64,000 bases of DNA from Batkoa obscura. Lineage: Eukaryota > Entomophthoromycota > Entomophthoromycetes > Entomophthorales > Batkoaceae. Below the pieces are notes generated by a model that was given only the letters and a program-made list of their open reading frames with translations, was not told the DNA's origin and did no database searches. The position numbers and the translations under genes are program-made. The number at the start of each line of letters is the position of its first letter. The stretch's first letter is position 1. Location of the stretch: NCBI GenBank assembly GCA_030770535.1, contig JASVEC010000002.1:2336901-2400900 (forward strand), in the 5' to 3' direction. Shown in pieces: positions 34,519 to 46,158 of the stretch.

Positions 34519-35209
34519 TCTTTGTAGTTTTAAAAAAGATACCGAAAAAATTTAACTTACTAAAATTTAAGTTTAAATCAATCCAATTAAATTTGTTTTT
34601 TAGTATATTTCATGCCCTTTAATAATCTACTAAATAGAAAAAACAAAGAATATTTAAGTGAAAATGTTTTTTTGATTGGTATTTTGATCACCTTTTAAGG
34701 AACTTAATATTTGAATTACTACCTGAGTATTTTTTTAAAGTATTCTCATATTATAATAATAACCTCTATTTTAAATAATATTTATTTTATTTATTTTATG
34801 AATTTTACTTATACATTAGTCGTCAATTGCTAAATTTTGTTAAACAATCCAAATGATAAAATGTGTCAATATATTAATAAGTTTGTTAGAATATTTAATT
34901 AGCAACTCTTAATTATACTAATAAAATCCATGTTAATAGCTGTATAATATCTAGCAAAGCTCTTTTATAAAGTATACGATAATATACAGTTGATATATAT
35001 TGTAGATTAAACCATAGAGCTGGAATACGTGAATCAAATATTAATGAAAATGAGTAGTAGTTTAACTTTATATTTTATCAATATCATGATAATATTATTA
35101 ACTATCAGTTAAGCGAATATTAAATATCACTTTATTTAAATAATCATTTCAATATTAAAAATGAATTATAGCGCTCATAAATAAGAAATCATGTCAATAT
35201 TAAGATACT
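34519..35209. other. Intergenic, no features seen
   Basis: Very AT-rich region upstream of MTD1. I find no MITE or coding signal. Confidence 0.45.
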
Positions 35210-35350
35210 TTAAGGTAGACGGCGAGCTCTAGAGGAAGAAGTGGCGCCTACATCTTCTGGTTTAATAGGCTCTAAACTTGGCATGGCTACAGTAAAGCTA
35301 ATAAAGCTAATAAAGCATACCGCAAAAAAATAACCCGTAGTGAATTTCAT
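35210..35350 (-). CDS. Small secreted peptide precursor (46 aa)
   Basis: ATG at 35350 and TAA at 35212-35210 give 46 residues. MKFTTGYFFAVCFISFISFTVA is a strong signal peptide: one Lys, a long hydrophobic core and an Ala at the predicted cut site. The mature part is about 24 residues, begins MPSLEPIKPEDV and ends with SSSRARRLP. RARR looks like a Kex2/furin-type processing site, which would release a peptide of about 21 residues. The 3' half is GC-rich for this window. No Cys is present in the mature part, so it is not a disulfide-rich effector. I recognise no family; a pheromone-like or effector-like peptide is a guess. Confidence 0.5.
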   Translation of the reverse strand: MKFTTGYFFAVCFISFISFTVAMPSLEPIKPEDVGATSSSRARRLP

Positions 35351-36287
35351 ATTAAATTAAAAGAATTAAAGAGATAAAAGGGTAATAAAAAAACTTAAAT
35401 TTTTAATAAGTTTCAACTTATTTTTATACTCATGTTTATGTTGATAACTTATTTTCGTTGAATGCTCATATACTTATTTATATTATATTATACTAACGGT
35501 TAGTTACTGAATGCTTTCTCTTTCCATTTAACGTTAAATAGCAACAAAAACCACTAATAAAAGAAGATTAGCCTGCAAAAATAAATCATAACTTTAAGCA
35601 AATATTTACTTATTAGTAATAAAAATAGAAAATTCTTATAAAGTAATCAAACTCATGGATATTATTTAATAAAATTAAATCTTTTTATATATGTAAACTT
35701 GGAAGTTAACATTGTAATGATATTTATAAATTTAGTTTTAAAGTTTTAAGCTAGTGTATATTTCAATGTCCTTTACTGTTATGAGAACACTAATATTTTA
35801 TAATTATAACATAAATAATAAAAATATTTAAAAATATTATTATTTATTAAATATCTAAACAATAAATTAAAATGTTCAATGTTTTATATTAAATTTAACT
35901 CCATTAAATGATGATAATATTATCATAGTAAAACTGTTATTTATTTTTGATTGTCTATAATTAAAATTTATAAACCTTAGAAATTTTTGCACTAACTGCT
36001 AATTTTACTTGCTCACTTGTATGTATAATAAATTTTTTTATTTAATTGTATGGGGATGTATTTTGTATTTAATAATTTACTAACAATTTTTCTACTCAAA
36101 TAGCGCTTAAAAGATGGAAAAAGTATGAAGCCAAAAAAAACATTCCCGTATATTGGATTTTTTGTGAAAGTCAGCAACTTTATTTGCTTACATAGAGCTA
36201 TTGTATAAATACCACCACTTATTCATTTGTATTTTTTTGAGTAAATATTATTTAATTTATCCTTTTCTAGACTAATTAATATTATTT
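35351..36287. other. Intergenic with one MITE
   Basis: AT-rich spacer with TA-MITE copy 15 (36051-36148). It lies between the secreted peptide start and the LPMO pseudogene. Confidence 0.5.
36051..36148 (-). mobile_element. TA-MITE copy 15
   Basis: Minus-orientation copy, TGGGGATGTATTTTGTAT to AACATTCCCG, with TA on both sides. Confidence 0.9.
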
Positions 36288-36775
36288 TTCCATTTCCTGA
36301 ACCGATATATTGAAGCCTACCTGGTGAAATAGTTTTAAATAGAGTAAATCATATTTCAAACTTTTTATACTCATCAGCAAATCTTTTAGAAAAATTCCAT
36401 AGCTATTGACATTAGTTGTGTGTCGTAGTTCATGTCTAGCCATATCTCAACTTTCTTTATCATTAAAAACGATAATATCAGTCCAATTTATATATTCTAA
36501 CAATTAATAAATTTGTTAAGTCAGCCTTATGTAAAAACCGCAAATCCACTTGTTACATTAGTTGGAATAAGTATATAAGGATGTTTTTTTGATTTCATTA
36601 CTTTTTCCATTTTTTAAGCACTATTGAGCGGAAAAATTATTAGTAAAATTCTTGAACAAAAAAAAATACATCCACATATTGTGGTTTAATTCACTAATCA
36701 TACAGTTTCTATAGACATTGTTAATACTACCAAAACTCTACCATTATGTGATACTGAAAATCGATAACAAAAGCT
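36288..36775 (-). pseudogene. Third AA11-like LPMO copy, dead fragment with a MITE inside
   Basis: On the minus strand this matches the central part of the two intact LPMO genes, from the HCQF/SVSYND region (near 36775) through the INRSGNREYYMNCAD region to the EMESTPSKTISPSG/linker start (near 36300). Shared words on the plus strand include TGGTGAAATAGTTTTAAAT, CATCAGCAAATCTTTTAGAA and GTTTAATTC at the matching spacing. The N-terminal signal/His1 exon part and the CBM are absent or unrecognisable, and there are many substitutions and small length changes, so it is much older than the copy 1/copy 2 pair. TA-MITE copy 16 sits in it (36576-36676), splitting the segment equivalent to the IPIPAN codons. 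Confidence 0.75.
36576..36676 (+). mobile_element. TA-MITE copy 16, inside the LPMO pseudogene
   Basis: Plus-orientation copy (TAAGGATGTTTTTTTGA to ATACATCCACA), with TA on both sides (36574-36575, 36677-36678). LPMO-like sequence resumes on each side. Confidence 0.88.
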
Positions 36776-38845
36776 ATTCGATAAGTATAACCAAGTAAGA
36801 CAAAAGCTTTATAAGCTTTAAAACACAAAGTATTTTATAATAAAAGTTATAAACTTTATTATTTAAATGAAGTTTGACTATTATACGCTGGGCCAATAAT
36901 AAAAAATGGGTAATTTTTTAATTCTTATTTGTTTGAAAAAAATAAAACTTGATGGAAAGAGTAGAAATAAAAATCACTAAAAGGGAGCCATTTACAATAG
37001 CTTTTAATATGTTAAATAAAGACAATGCAGACAAAAAATTATCGGTAAAGACTCTGAGCATTTTTAGCTCTGTAAAAAATCTGAAAGCCATTTGTTTTAG
37101 TGCTATTGACTATTAACTCCATAAAAAGATCCAAATCCCGTTTCTGGGATGTTTCTAGGTTATGACAAATTACTTCACATTTAGAACATACTATATAAGC
37201 GTTTTATTTTTTGTAATATTATATACGCCAAAGTTAGATAGATATATAACCCAATTAAGTCAAAATCCTAACCTCAACCACAATAATAGCCTAGCTTTTA
37301 CCTTTGCTCTTCTGCTTTCTTATAAACTTTTATTATTATAAACATACCAAATCTCTCGTGCAGTCAAGGATCAAAAAAAGTAATATGACCAAATATAGTA
37401 AGTTTAATTAAAATTTAAAAGTTAATATTTCTAAATCTGTACAAATAGAATATTTATAAAAATTGTATAGGTAAATAAACGTTTGTAAATAGTGTACTTG
37501 TAAAGAAAAAATATTTATATATGATAGGATAAATAAATAAATTGTTAAGCAAGAGGATTATGCATAGAAAAACTGAACTAAAATAATTTATAAATATGAC
37601 CAAATCCATTCTCAATTTATTCAAGTATAAAAAGCTATAAATTAAATGTTCTATACAAATGGAAATTTGTACACATTTACATTAAGAGGTGAAACAGTAA
37701 TGACTAAAGAACTTATGGTATTTGGTTAACTGAACACTCGAAAAAAGATACATTAAAATAATAAAATAACAAAATCTGTGTTAAAGATATGAGGATGTAT
37801 TTTTGTGTTTAAGAATTTTACTAACAAATTTTCCACTCAAATAGTGCTTAAAAAACGGAAAAATAATGAAATCAAAAAAACAGCCCCATATATTATAAGA
37901 AGCAATGTCAACTATTTTGAAACTAACCCAATACTTGCTATAAAAAATACTATTTGAATTAGATTTTCAATTCTAATAAATATTAAAACTTGACTACTTA
38001 TATATCATATCAGAATATAGTATAGTTAATAAAAAGTCTGTCGGACTTCTTTGAAATGATTTTAAGAGATATTAGTAATATTTTAATATCAATATCTAAA
38101 TAAAAGATCACATTATATGAATTGTACTTTTATTTTAAATAAATTTAACTTATAGCTAGCAAGTATTTCAATAAGTACTTTACAAATGTGCTGATATTTT
38201 TTACAATTTTTTTTGGACTCTTCAAAAAGTATAGGTTCTCAAGCCACTATTTTATTTGAATGTATAGATTAAATGAAAGAATGGAGTGGCTAGTATATAA
38301 GAGTCTTCCAGCCTTTCTTATTACGATTAAATTTAATTAATTTTGTAATTGATACAAGCTTTAATTTGGAACACAATATTAAAAGGATGATGGTAATTTT
38401 GATTCATGAATTAATTTTATCAAAATTGATACTAAAAATAATATTTCCCGCTTTTTGAAGCATCTATATAGAAAATAACACCAGATTTCTGTCTTTGACC
38501 TCTCACACTCCAAAGAAAGGTTTTAACTTTCGGATATCTACCTTTATTAATCTCACCCTATTTCTATACTTCACTCCATTTACCCATATAGCTTTATTTT
38601 ATATTTACTTTTTACAATCTTAGATAAGATATTTGGAGGTTTGTGTACTTTCAATAGCAGAAAAAAGTAATATCTTCTTTAAGTTATAATTATTGAGTTT
38701 ACTAAAATTAGCCCTCCTGAGAATTATAAAGAAAAAAGTTTACTAAAAGTAGCTTTGAAAAATTCAAGGGAACCTCCAAAAGAACTATAAATCTGAGTTT
38801 AATACTCTTTTGTCTTTTGTCTTTTGTCTAATTAGATATCAAAAA
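36776..38845. other. 2 kb gene-free region upstream of the first cyclophilin
   Basis: It contains TA-MITE copy 17 (37790-37888) and a TATATAAG word at 38297 that may be a promoter element, though it is 540 bp from the next ATG. Nothing else was recognised. Confidence 0.45.
37790..37888 (-). mobile_element. TA-MITE copy 17
   Basis: Minus-orientation copy, TGAGGATGTATTTTTGTG to AACAGCCCCA, with TA at 37788-37789 and 37889-37890. Confidence 0.9.
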
Positions 38846-39744
38846 ATGAAATTCAATTTGTTCTCTACTGTTACAATATTATTTTCCAGCTTGTGTTTAG
38901 CTGAAGTGAACATGAACTTTACCAGTTGCGTTTATTTTGATATTAAATTAAGAGACAAAAATCTTGGTAGAGTTGTATTCGGTCTTTATGGTAATGTAGT
39001 ACCAAAAACAGGTAATTTATTCATAATTTTATATTATTCTATACTAACTTTATTTTAGCGGAAAACTTCCGAGCATTAGCTACTGGAGAAGTAAATATTG
39101 GTCATAGTACACAATAATTAATATACTAAGTAAAAATTAGTTAGGTTATGGTTTCAAAGGGAGTTTGTTTTTTAGAGTGGTCAAAGTAAACTAGTCATAC
39201 TAATTTTATATAAATATTAAAGTTTAAATCTAATAGGACTTTATGATTGAAGGAGGTGATTTTACACTCAATAATGGAAATGGTGGTCATTCTATCTATG
39301 GTGCTGACTTTGAAGATGAAAATTTTACTATTAAACATAGTTATGGTACTTTAAGTATGGCTAATGATGGCCCAAATTCTAATGGTTCTCAGGTATTACT
39401 TTTTTAGTTGTTTTGATAATTTAATCAATTGTTAGTTCTTTATCACTACAGTTGATATTCATCGTTTAGATGGGAAATATGTTGGTAAGTGAAATGGATT
39501 ATAATAACAATATAAGGTTATATTTATTTGTATTTAGCATTTGGTCGTGTACTTAAAGGAATGAATATTGTGCATCAAATTGAGGATGAAAAGACAGATG
39601 AAGGTAATAGTATAACTATTACTGCTTGTATTAAATTTAAAATATTTTTATTTAGATGAAAGACCATTTGAACTTGCTCAAATTACTGACTCTGGAGTAC
39701 TTAAATTTAGTGGAAAATGTAAAAATAGTTATAACCAATACTAA
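38846..39744 (+). CDS. Secretory-pathway cyclophilin paralogue with altered active site
   Basis: Seven exons, six introns. Starting at 38846 gives the signal peptide [19 protein letters not shown]; an upstream in-frame ATG at 38810 would bury it. The cyclophilin fold is complete ([44 protein letters not shown]). Compared with human CypA numbering, the catalytic Arg55 is kept (FFRVVKDFM), but Gln63 is Glu (IEGGDF), Trp121 is Arg (IHRLDGK) and His126 is Tyr (GKYVAFG). His54 is also replaced by Phe. This suggests weak or no prolyl isomerase activity and no cyclosporin binding, perhaps a binding-only role. It ends CKNSYNQY, without an ER-retention signal. It lacks the intron that the two sister genes have before VLSMANA. 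Confidence 0.85.
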
Positions 39745-40368
39745 TTAATAAATAAACAAAGTTAATCCTACTTTATATGTATACTTTTTTGTGTATAAAG
39801 TTCTTTATAAACAAAATAAATTTATAATATTATATTATAAATATCAATAGTGAATAATCGCCTAAAGTTAAAGCAATGAAAAATGTTGAAAAAATGAAAT
39901 TAATAAAAATATTATAAGAATTTTACTAGTCTAAGTTCATTAAGGCTAAATTCTTTAGTTTTTGTATAATCAAAAATTAGATTTATTTTTTACATTGTAA
40001 ATTATTGAATATAATATTATAGTTTTTAAATCCATGCGAGCTATATTTTAAATTGTACTATATGGGGATATATTTTTATATTTATGAACTTTACTAACGA
40101 TTTTTCCGCTCAAATAGGGCTTAAAGATGGAAAAAGTAATGAAACCAAAAAAAATATCCCCATATATTTTTTAATGAAGTGTAATAACCAAAACTTTTAT
40201 TAAAATTGGTACTGAGTAATATGGTCATGAGATTAAGCAATATTAAAAAACGACTAAATTTAACCAATGAAAAAAGAACAAATCAATGTAAGGCATTTTA
40301 CTAAATATTTTAGATTAGCAACACTATAAATATTCATAAAGTAAAGTTTCTTTTCACTTATCTTAAAA
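39745..40368. other. Intergenic between tandem cyclophilins with one MITE
   Basis: It holds TA-MITE copy 18 (40063-40162). The remaining sequence is the promoter of the NDEL cyclophilin. Confidence 0.55.
40063..40162 (-). mobile_element. TA-MITE copy 18
   Basis: Minus-orientation copy, TGGGGATATATTTTTATA to ATATCCCCA, with TA on both sides. The two termini are closely matched here. Confidence 0.9.
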
Positions 40369-41265
40369 ATGAAGTTTTATATTTTCAGTACATTATTGTT
40401 ATTAAGCTTAGCCTTAAACGTATTTGCCACTACTGGTCCAAAAATTACTAACAAAGTATTTTTTGACATTAAACATGGTGATAAAGAGTTAGGTCGTATT
40501 ATCATTGGACTTTATGGTAAAACCGTACCAAAGACAGGTATTCATATTGATATATTATGCTTTAGTTTTTATTTATCATTTAATAGTTGAAAACTTCCGT
40601 GCATTGGCTACTGGTGAAGTAAATATTCTTAACAATTCATTTTTTATTTTAATCCTATTTTATTTTTATTAGAAAGGTTATGGTTATAAAAGCTCTGGTT
40701 TCCACCGTGTTATTAGTGTAACAATATTTAACTATTATTTAATGAAAAATTAAGTAACAAATTATAGGACTTTATGATTCAAGGTGGTGATTTTACTAAA
40801 GGAGATGGTACTGGTGGTAAATCTATCTATGGTGAAAAATTTGCTGATGAAAACTTTAAACTTAAGCATACTGGACCAGGTAATATTTATCTATAATTTA
40901 ACGAATAATATTTAAAGAAATAAGGTGTATTATCTATGGCTAATGCTGGAAAAGATACTAATGGCTCCCAAGTAATTTGAATTACCTTTTATTTCATCAA
41001 AAACTAATGTTATTATTCAGTTCTTTATTACTACCGTAAAAACTTCATGGTTAGATAACAAGCATGTTGGTAAGTTGTACAATTAATTAAATGTGAACCA
41101 TATTAAAATTTTAAAGTATTTGGTCGTGTTATTGAAGGTATGAATATTGTTTCTGAAATTGAGAAAGTACCCACTAACTTAGGTAATAACAAACCAAAAG
41201 AAGATGTTGTTATTGCTGATTGTGGTGAAATCAAAGTTGACGAAGAACAAAATGATGAACTTTAA
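40369..41265 (+). CDS. ER cyclophilin (peptidyl-prolyl isomerase) ending in NDEL
   Basis: Seven exons, six introns. The signal peptide is [20 protein letters not shown]. All main catalytic residues are present: [15 protein letters not shown] (Arg55, Phe60, Gln63), [22 protein letters not shown] (Phe113, Trp121, His126). The C-terminus DEEQNDEL is an HDEL/KDEL-like retrieval signal, so this is a soluble ER-lumen foldase of the CypB/Cpr5 type. It shares five intron positions with the cyclophilins at 38846 and 45474 (after PKT, GE, RVI, SQ and before FGR), which shows common descent. Confidence 0.92.
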
Positions 41266-41589
41266 ATAAATTCATTCCCCTTAAAAATTGTTTTATTCAT
41301 TTATTAACCGTCTAATTTTTGTTAAAAGTACACTAGTTGATATTAAACTATTATCATTGTTAATAAAAATACTTTATTTTAAATTAAATGGTATTTTAAT
41401 TGATAGCATAAATAGTCAAATATTGAGATTATTCTTCACTTATAAATAAAACATTTGAAATCTTAATCTCATGATTCAAGAAAAGTCGAAATTGTTGTAA
41501 TGATATAAATTAAAATTATAATTTTTATTTAAATGATTGTTCAAAGAAAATTACATATATCATAATTTTTAATACTTAATTCATCTAAA
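41266..41589. other. Intergenic between convergent genes
   Basis: Short AT-rich spacer between the 3' ends of the NDEL cyclophilin and LSM2; nothing recognised. Confidence 0.5.
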
Positions 41590-41966
41590 TCAGCTGCTAT
41601 TTCTACGCGTAGCATCTTGTAATAAAGCAAAGTCAACATCTTTAGAGCTTAATTGAACATATCTTACAACAGAACCACGTATAAAACAATTTTTTAAGGA
41701 CAACTAAAATTTTATAAAATATTAAGTAATGATAAATTATAACAAATTATAATATGTACCATATGGGGATATCTTTCTTGATCCTGAACTTCAATTTTAT
41801 CCAATTTTAAATTCAAAAATTGATCTACTGAAACTAAAATCCCATTTATTGATAGATCATTTTTCAATTCAACTGTCACTGTTTTACCAACTAAGGTTTT
41901 AAAGAAAGAATAAAATAGCTAAATATTATTAATTGAGTATTAGGGATCAAAATAATATATTACCAT
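41590..41966 (-). CDS. LSM2: U6 snRNA-associated Sm-like protein LSm2 (3 exons, 91 aa)
   Basis: The spliced protein is MLFYSFFKTLVGKTVTVELK... with Sm1 motif NDLSINGILVSVDQFLNLKLD and Sm2 motif CFIRGSVVRYVQL, ending LLQDATRRNSS, a very close match to Lsm2. Exon 1 is only the ATG (41966-41964). The first intron (41963-41919) begins straight after the start codon. Exon 2 is 41918-41760 and exon 3 is 41703-41590, for 276 nt in total. Lsm2 is part of both the Lsm1-7 mRNA decay ring and the Lsm2-8 U6 snRNP. The gene is too fragmented to show as a long ORF. An ATTGG (CCAAT) box lies about 80 bp upstream at 42044-42048. Confidence 0.92.
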
Positions 41967-42753
41967 ATTAAAAGTTTAATTTAAACAAAATAATTTTGGA
42001 ATACTTAAAATAATGGTTGAAGCCATTTCTATATTTAACTTTGATTGGTTGGTTAATAAAAATGAGTACATAGTTATAAGGGAGCTACTAAAAACAACAG
42101 TTATTTTGGTGATAACATGTAAAACGTCATTTTTTACTAAATTTTCTTTTTTAATCTAAAATTTACAAAATTTAATAGCAAATATAATCCAATCAAATTC
42201 TGGGGTAAGTTTATTGCAGTTTAATTTAAGATTAAATTTCAGCCAAAAAGTGCTATTTTAATTTTTGATAAACTTTTAACTCTAACCATAACCTCAGGAC
42301 TAGAGTGAGTTTTAAAGATTATTAACTTTAAATCAAGTCACTAAAAATAAATTAAGTTAGATTTAGCCCAAATTAAAATTTCATGTTATCATCAAAATAA
42401 TGTTATTTTAGAAATTCCTTAATTATAAGTTTAATATACTTTGGCGTTTTATAATGTGATTATTTTATATGTTATGTTGTCTATTGTTTAGTTTTTATCA
42501 ATATTGTTATTTAAGTAAAATGATACATATAAGATTACAAAAAATTGAAAATCATTTAATAGAAATATAGACATAATAATAAATAGAGATATAAAATATA
42601 ATGGGATATAAATTAAAATGATATAAAAAATAATAGCGTGACTCATGTTTAATGTTTAATTTAACAAGAATCAATTTAACGATGTCGCTTTAATAATGTA
42701 CCTAAATATATAGTTGTTAAATATTATTAAACTTTAATTACTTATGTTGAATT
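41967..42753. other. Intergenic region, LSM2 promoter side
   Basis: It holds the LSM2 upstream region with one CCAAT box (42044-42048, reverse) and the 3' flank of the GCLM gene. No MITE. Confidence 0.5.
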
Positions 42754-43772
42754 TTACCCTTTACTTGCAGCAATACCCCTTGCTTTAAACATGATGGTAT
42801 ATCTTATTGCCCATTTTGGAGTATATTTTTTAGTTTGAAGCGGAGAATTTGATACTATTTTATCAAAGTTTTGCTGTGAAATTAAATCTTCAAAATATTA
42901 AATAATGTAGATAAATTATTATATTCAAATTACCGCTTGGATCAATATGAGTGTATAGTTTGATATTAGTTTCTTTAGCGTACTCCCTTAAATCTTTTGG
43001 TATTACACAACAGTCTGTTAAATTAATTTGATTTGCTACTGGTTTAATCTATTCGTTTGTCTAAATGGATGTATTTAATGATAATAGCAGTTTACATTTA
43101 CCTTTGAATTATCGTAAAGTTCTTTTAGTAGCTTTTTTGAAAACTCGCTTATTCCTAGAGTATTGACTTTACCATCTTCAACTTGGGCTTCCATTCTCTA
43201 TATCTTATTCAGTATGCTCTTATTAAGTTAAATTTACTACTTACCTTCCAAATTTTACTAACAAGTTCATTATTAAAGTTCTTAAGCTCGATGTCTTCAT
43301 CTTCTTGTAAATATAAACCATTAAATGCAACAAATAAAGAATCAAGTCTTTTTATGTTCAGAGTTTTCAAAACAACATCAACTGCCTCTGATACATAGCA
43401 TTCCTTAGGTTCTTCATTACTATCCAAAAAAAAAATCTTTGCTATGATATATAATTACTGATGAATTAGTAATGAAATAGAAAGGTTTTACCAGATACTT
43501 CAAGGTCGTTTTCTAATAATGTATCAAACTCTGAAGTTTTAGGCAATTCTAATTTTATCAATGGGGAATTTGCATCTTCAACATTAGCTTCTTTAAGCAC
43601 TAATTCTAAACTTTCAACTAACTATTACAAGTTAATATTTAAAAAAACATATTAGATAACTAAGTACCTCTTCTGATACTTTTTTTAAGGTCCCAGTAAG
43701 TACAGCGTTTTGAGCAGTACTTAATAAATTAGGAGTATGAATTAATAAGCTATTTTCGACCATATTTGACAT
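42754..43772 (-). CDS. GCLM: Glutamate-cysteine ligase regulatory (modifier) subunit
   Basis: Six exons with five introns. It is an aldo-keto-reductase-fold protein without catalysis. Recognisable blocks are SEAVDVVLKTLNIKRLDSLFVAF, VEDGKVNTLGISEFSKKLLKEL, KPVANQINLTDCCVIPKDLREYA and KLYTHIDPSD, in the order seen in GCLM (LGISEF, then NQ-NLxxCC-VP, then THNDP-like). The spliced start is MSNMVENSLLIHTPNLL. The intron 2 acceptor is best at ATCATAG, giving AKIFFLDSNEEP in frame through the T-run. GCLM binds the catalytic subunit and lowers its Km for glutamate and its feedback inhibition by glutathione. About 280 residues, normal for the family. Confidence 0.82.
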
Positions 43773-44518
43773 AATTTTGAATTATATTTTTCATAAAAAG
43801 ATAATTTTTGATTTTTGATTAATAATTATTTATCCATTTAATTATTAATCATTTTTTGGTATATTTTAGTAGGGTTTACTATCAGAATTTCTATTTTTGC
43901 ATTATATTTTATTCCTAAAATTAGCGACATAATCTCATGAAAATTTTAACTTATCATTTTTTATAAAAAGAGTTCTTGAAAGCTCAAAAAGCTGTGTTTG
44001 GTTTTAACCAAATTTTTAAACTTCAATGTTTATATTGTATTTAGATAAGCCATTAGTAAAGAAGATAAAGTATACAGCTAGACATTATGTTATCAATATT
44101 GTAGTTTTAATATTGATCTCAATAGATACAAAAAATAGGATTCCACAATTTAGCTTTGCAAAACTCATATAGAAGTATCTTTTTATTTAATATTTTATTT
44201 ATTTTATAGCATAAAAGCTAAATATTATTATCAAATATTGGAGCAAAAAAGAATTCACTTAACTGAATTTAAAATTGAAATAGAATCTATTCAAAGTACT
44301 GCTTAATTTACAATTTTGCAAGGAAGAAAAATAAAAAAAAATTAAAACCTAGGTCTAAACTAAACAATATAAATAAAAATGAAATTTTGGATATTCAGTA
44401 TCATTAGAAATAGTTTATTATCATGATAACAAAACTACTGTTCCTTTGGTAGCTAATATTTGTTAAATGCTCTAGTATATAGCTACAATAGCCAATCATT
44501 TCATAATAGTAGTGGGAG
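43773..44518. other. Intergenic, no features seen
   Basis: It lies between the GCLM start and the 3' end of the third cyclophilin. AT-rich, with no repeats of the families seen elsewhere. Confidence 0.45.
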
Positions 44519-45474
44519 TTAATAATAATGATTAAAATCTTTAATTTCACCGCAATCAATTATTTTAACAGGTTCTAATGGCTTATCTTCTAATGGAGAG
44601 TTTTCTAAACCAAACAAAAGATTTAATAACTTATAACTTGAAAATAGAATATTTTACTTGGGTATGTCTTAACTTTAGAAATTTTATATACTAATGGCAT
44701 CCCTTCAACTACACGCCCAAATACTAAAATATTTATTAAATGTTCGACAAATAAAGTTATTACATACCAACATGCTTTCCATCTAAATGTTTTAATCTTG
44801 ATGTAGTAATAAAAAACTAAAATACGTTAGATAACAGAAAAAAGTTAAGCCGTATAATTACTTGTGAGCCGTTAGCATCTTTTTTAGCATTTGCCATGGA
44901 CAATACGCCTATTCAAATAGTATTTATTATATTGTTAACTATGTATATTATAGCAATTACCTGGCGTTTCATGACCATAAAGGAAATTTTCATCTTCAAA
45001 TCTATCGCCGTAAATTGATTTACCGCCCATACCGTTACCCATAGTAAAGTCTCCGCCTTGAATCATGAAATTCTAATTTTATTTTTTAGCGTAAATAAAA
45101 ATGAATTTATTTATTTTACTTCTATAACTCGATGAAAGGTAGAACCTTTATAACCAAAACCTTTCTAACACATTTAAAGTTATCTTTATGTACTCATATA
45201 AATAAATAATTATGTACCTCCCCTGTTGCTAATTGAAGGAAGTTCTCGGCTAAATTATATAAAAATTCATTTTAATTTATGTTTTTGCAATAATATATTA
45301 TATACCAGTCTTTGGTACGTCTTTGGCGTATAAACCTAATACTATTCTACCCATTTCTTTTTCACCAATCTTAATATCAAAGTAAACTTGTTTTGTTATA
45401 ATTGGTTTGTTTGTTCTTAATGATTGAACTATATTGATTATGGTTAACAATAATATTATAAATAATAACTTCAT
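44519..45474 (-). CDS. Secreted/ER cyclophilin with His in place of the drug-binding Trp
   Basis: Eight exons, seven introns. The start at 45474 gives the signal peptide [18 protein letters not shown]; a further in-frame ATG at 45522 adds a basic extension and is less likely. [15 protein letters not shown] keeps Arg55, Phe60 and Gln63, and [22 protein letters not shown] keeps Phe113 and His126, but the position of Trp121 is His. This change is known in other cyclophilins with low cyclosporin A affinity. The C-terminus is IKDFNHYY, not a KDEL-like signal, so it may be secreted or held otherwise. Five intron positions are shared with both plus-strand cyclophilins, and one extra intron splits the final loop ([13 protein letters not shown]). 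Confidence 0.87.
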
Positions 45475-46158
45475 CTTGTTTGCTTTTCTAATTAAGATAA
45501 AAAAATCGAATTTAAAAATCAAAATTTTACATAATTTTTACCCAAATTACTTCTGATCCCAGGATAACTAACTTGTTTATTCTTAAGAATATTATAAGAA
45601 TATTTGAAAGAATCTTAATAGTATTATATATGTTATACTTAATAACGTCAAGTTGAAACGTTGATCATATCAAATAACCTTATAGTCATATATTCAATAA
45701 AAGGGTATAAAATACTATTGTACTTTGCTATAATTAATATAATGATAAAATTATGGTATTTATAATTTAATTAAAAGGGGAATTTTGGAGGTGTTTTTGC
45801 TTATTTTTTAAGTGTAGCAGTAATCTATTGTTTTGAATGTTTAAGAATAAATAAAATATTGATATATTAGTTAATATTTTATTTATTTTTTTAATATTTA
45901 AATTTAAACTACTCAATTGTTAAAAAACAACAGAATTTATTCATAATTTTTAAAATGTTTTACACTAAAGCTAGTTATAAATTAATAAATATAAATATAA
46001 ATCTACATTAAATGTGTATCTGTTAAAACGTATTATTAAATAATTACTCATTGTTTTTCATTAATCGCCTTTTCTACTATTTTATTAAATTTTTCATGAT
46101 ATTTATGAAAGTGCATATATGTTAAGACGAATTGCTAATTATAAGTTATACAAAAAAG
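45475..46158. other. Intergenic, no features seen
   Basis: AT-rich spacer between the third cyclophilin start and the kinase stop codon. Confidence 0.45.

Noticed and set aside
41758-41790. CATATGGGGATATCTTTCTTG looks like a MITE start
   Set aside because: It is LSM2 coding sequence (ERYPHM on the minus strand) at the exon 2 end; no MITE interior follows.
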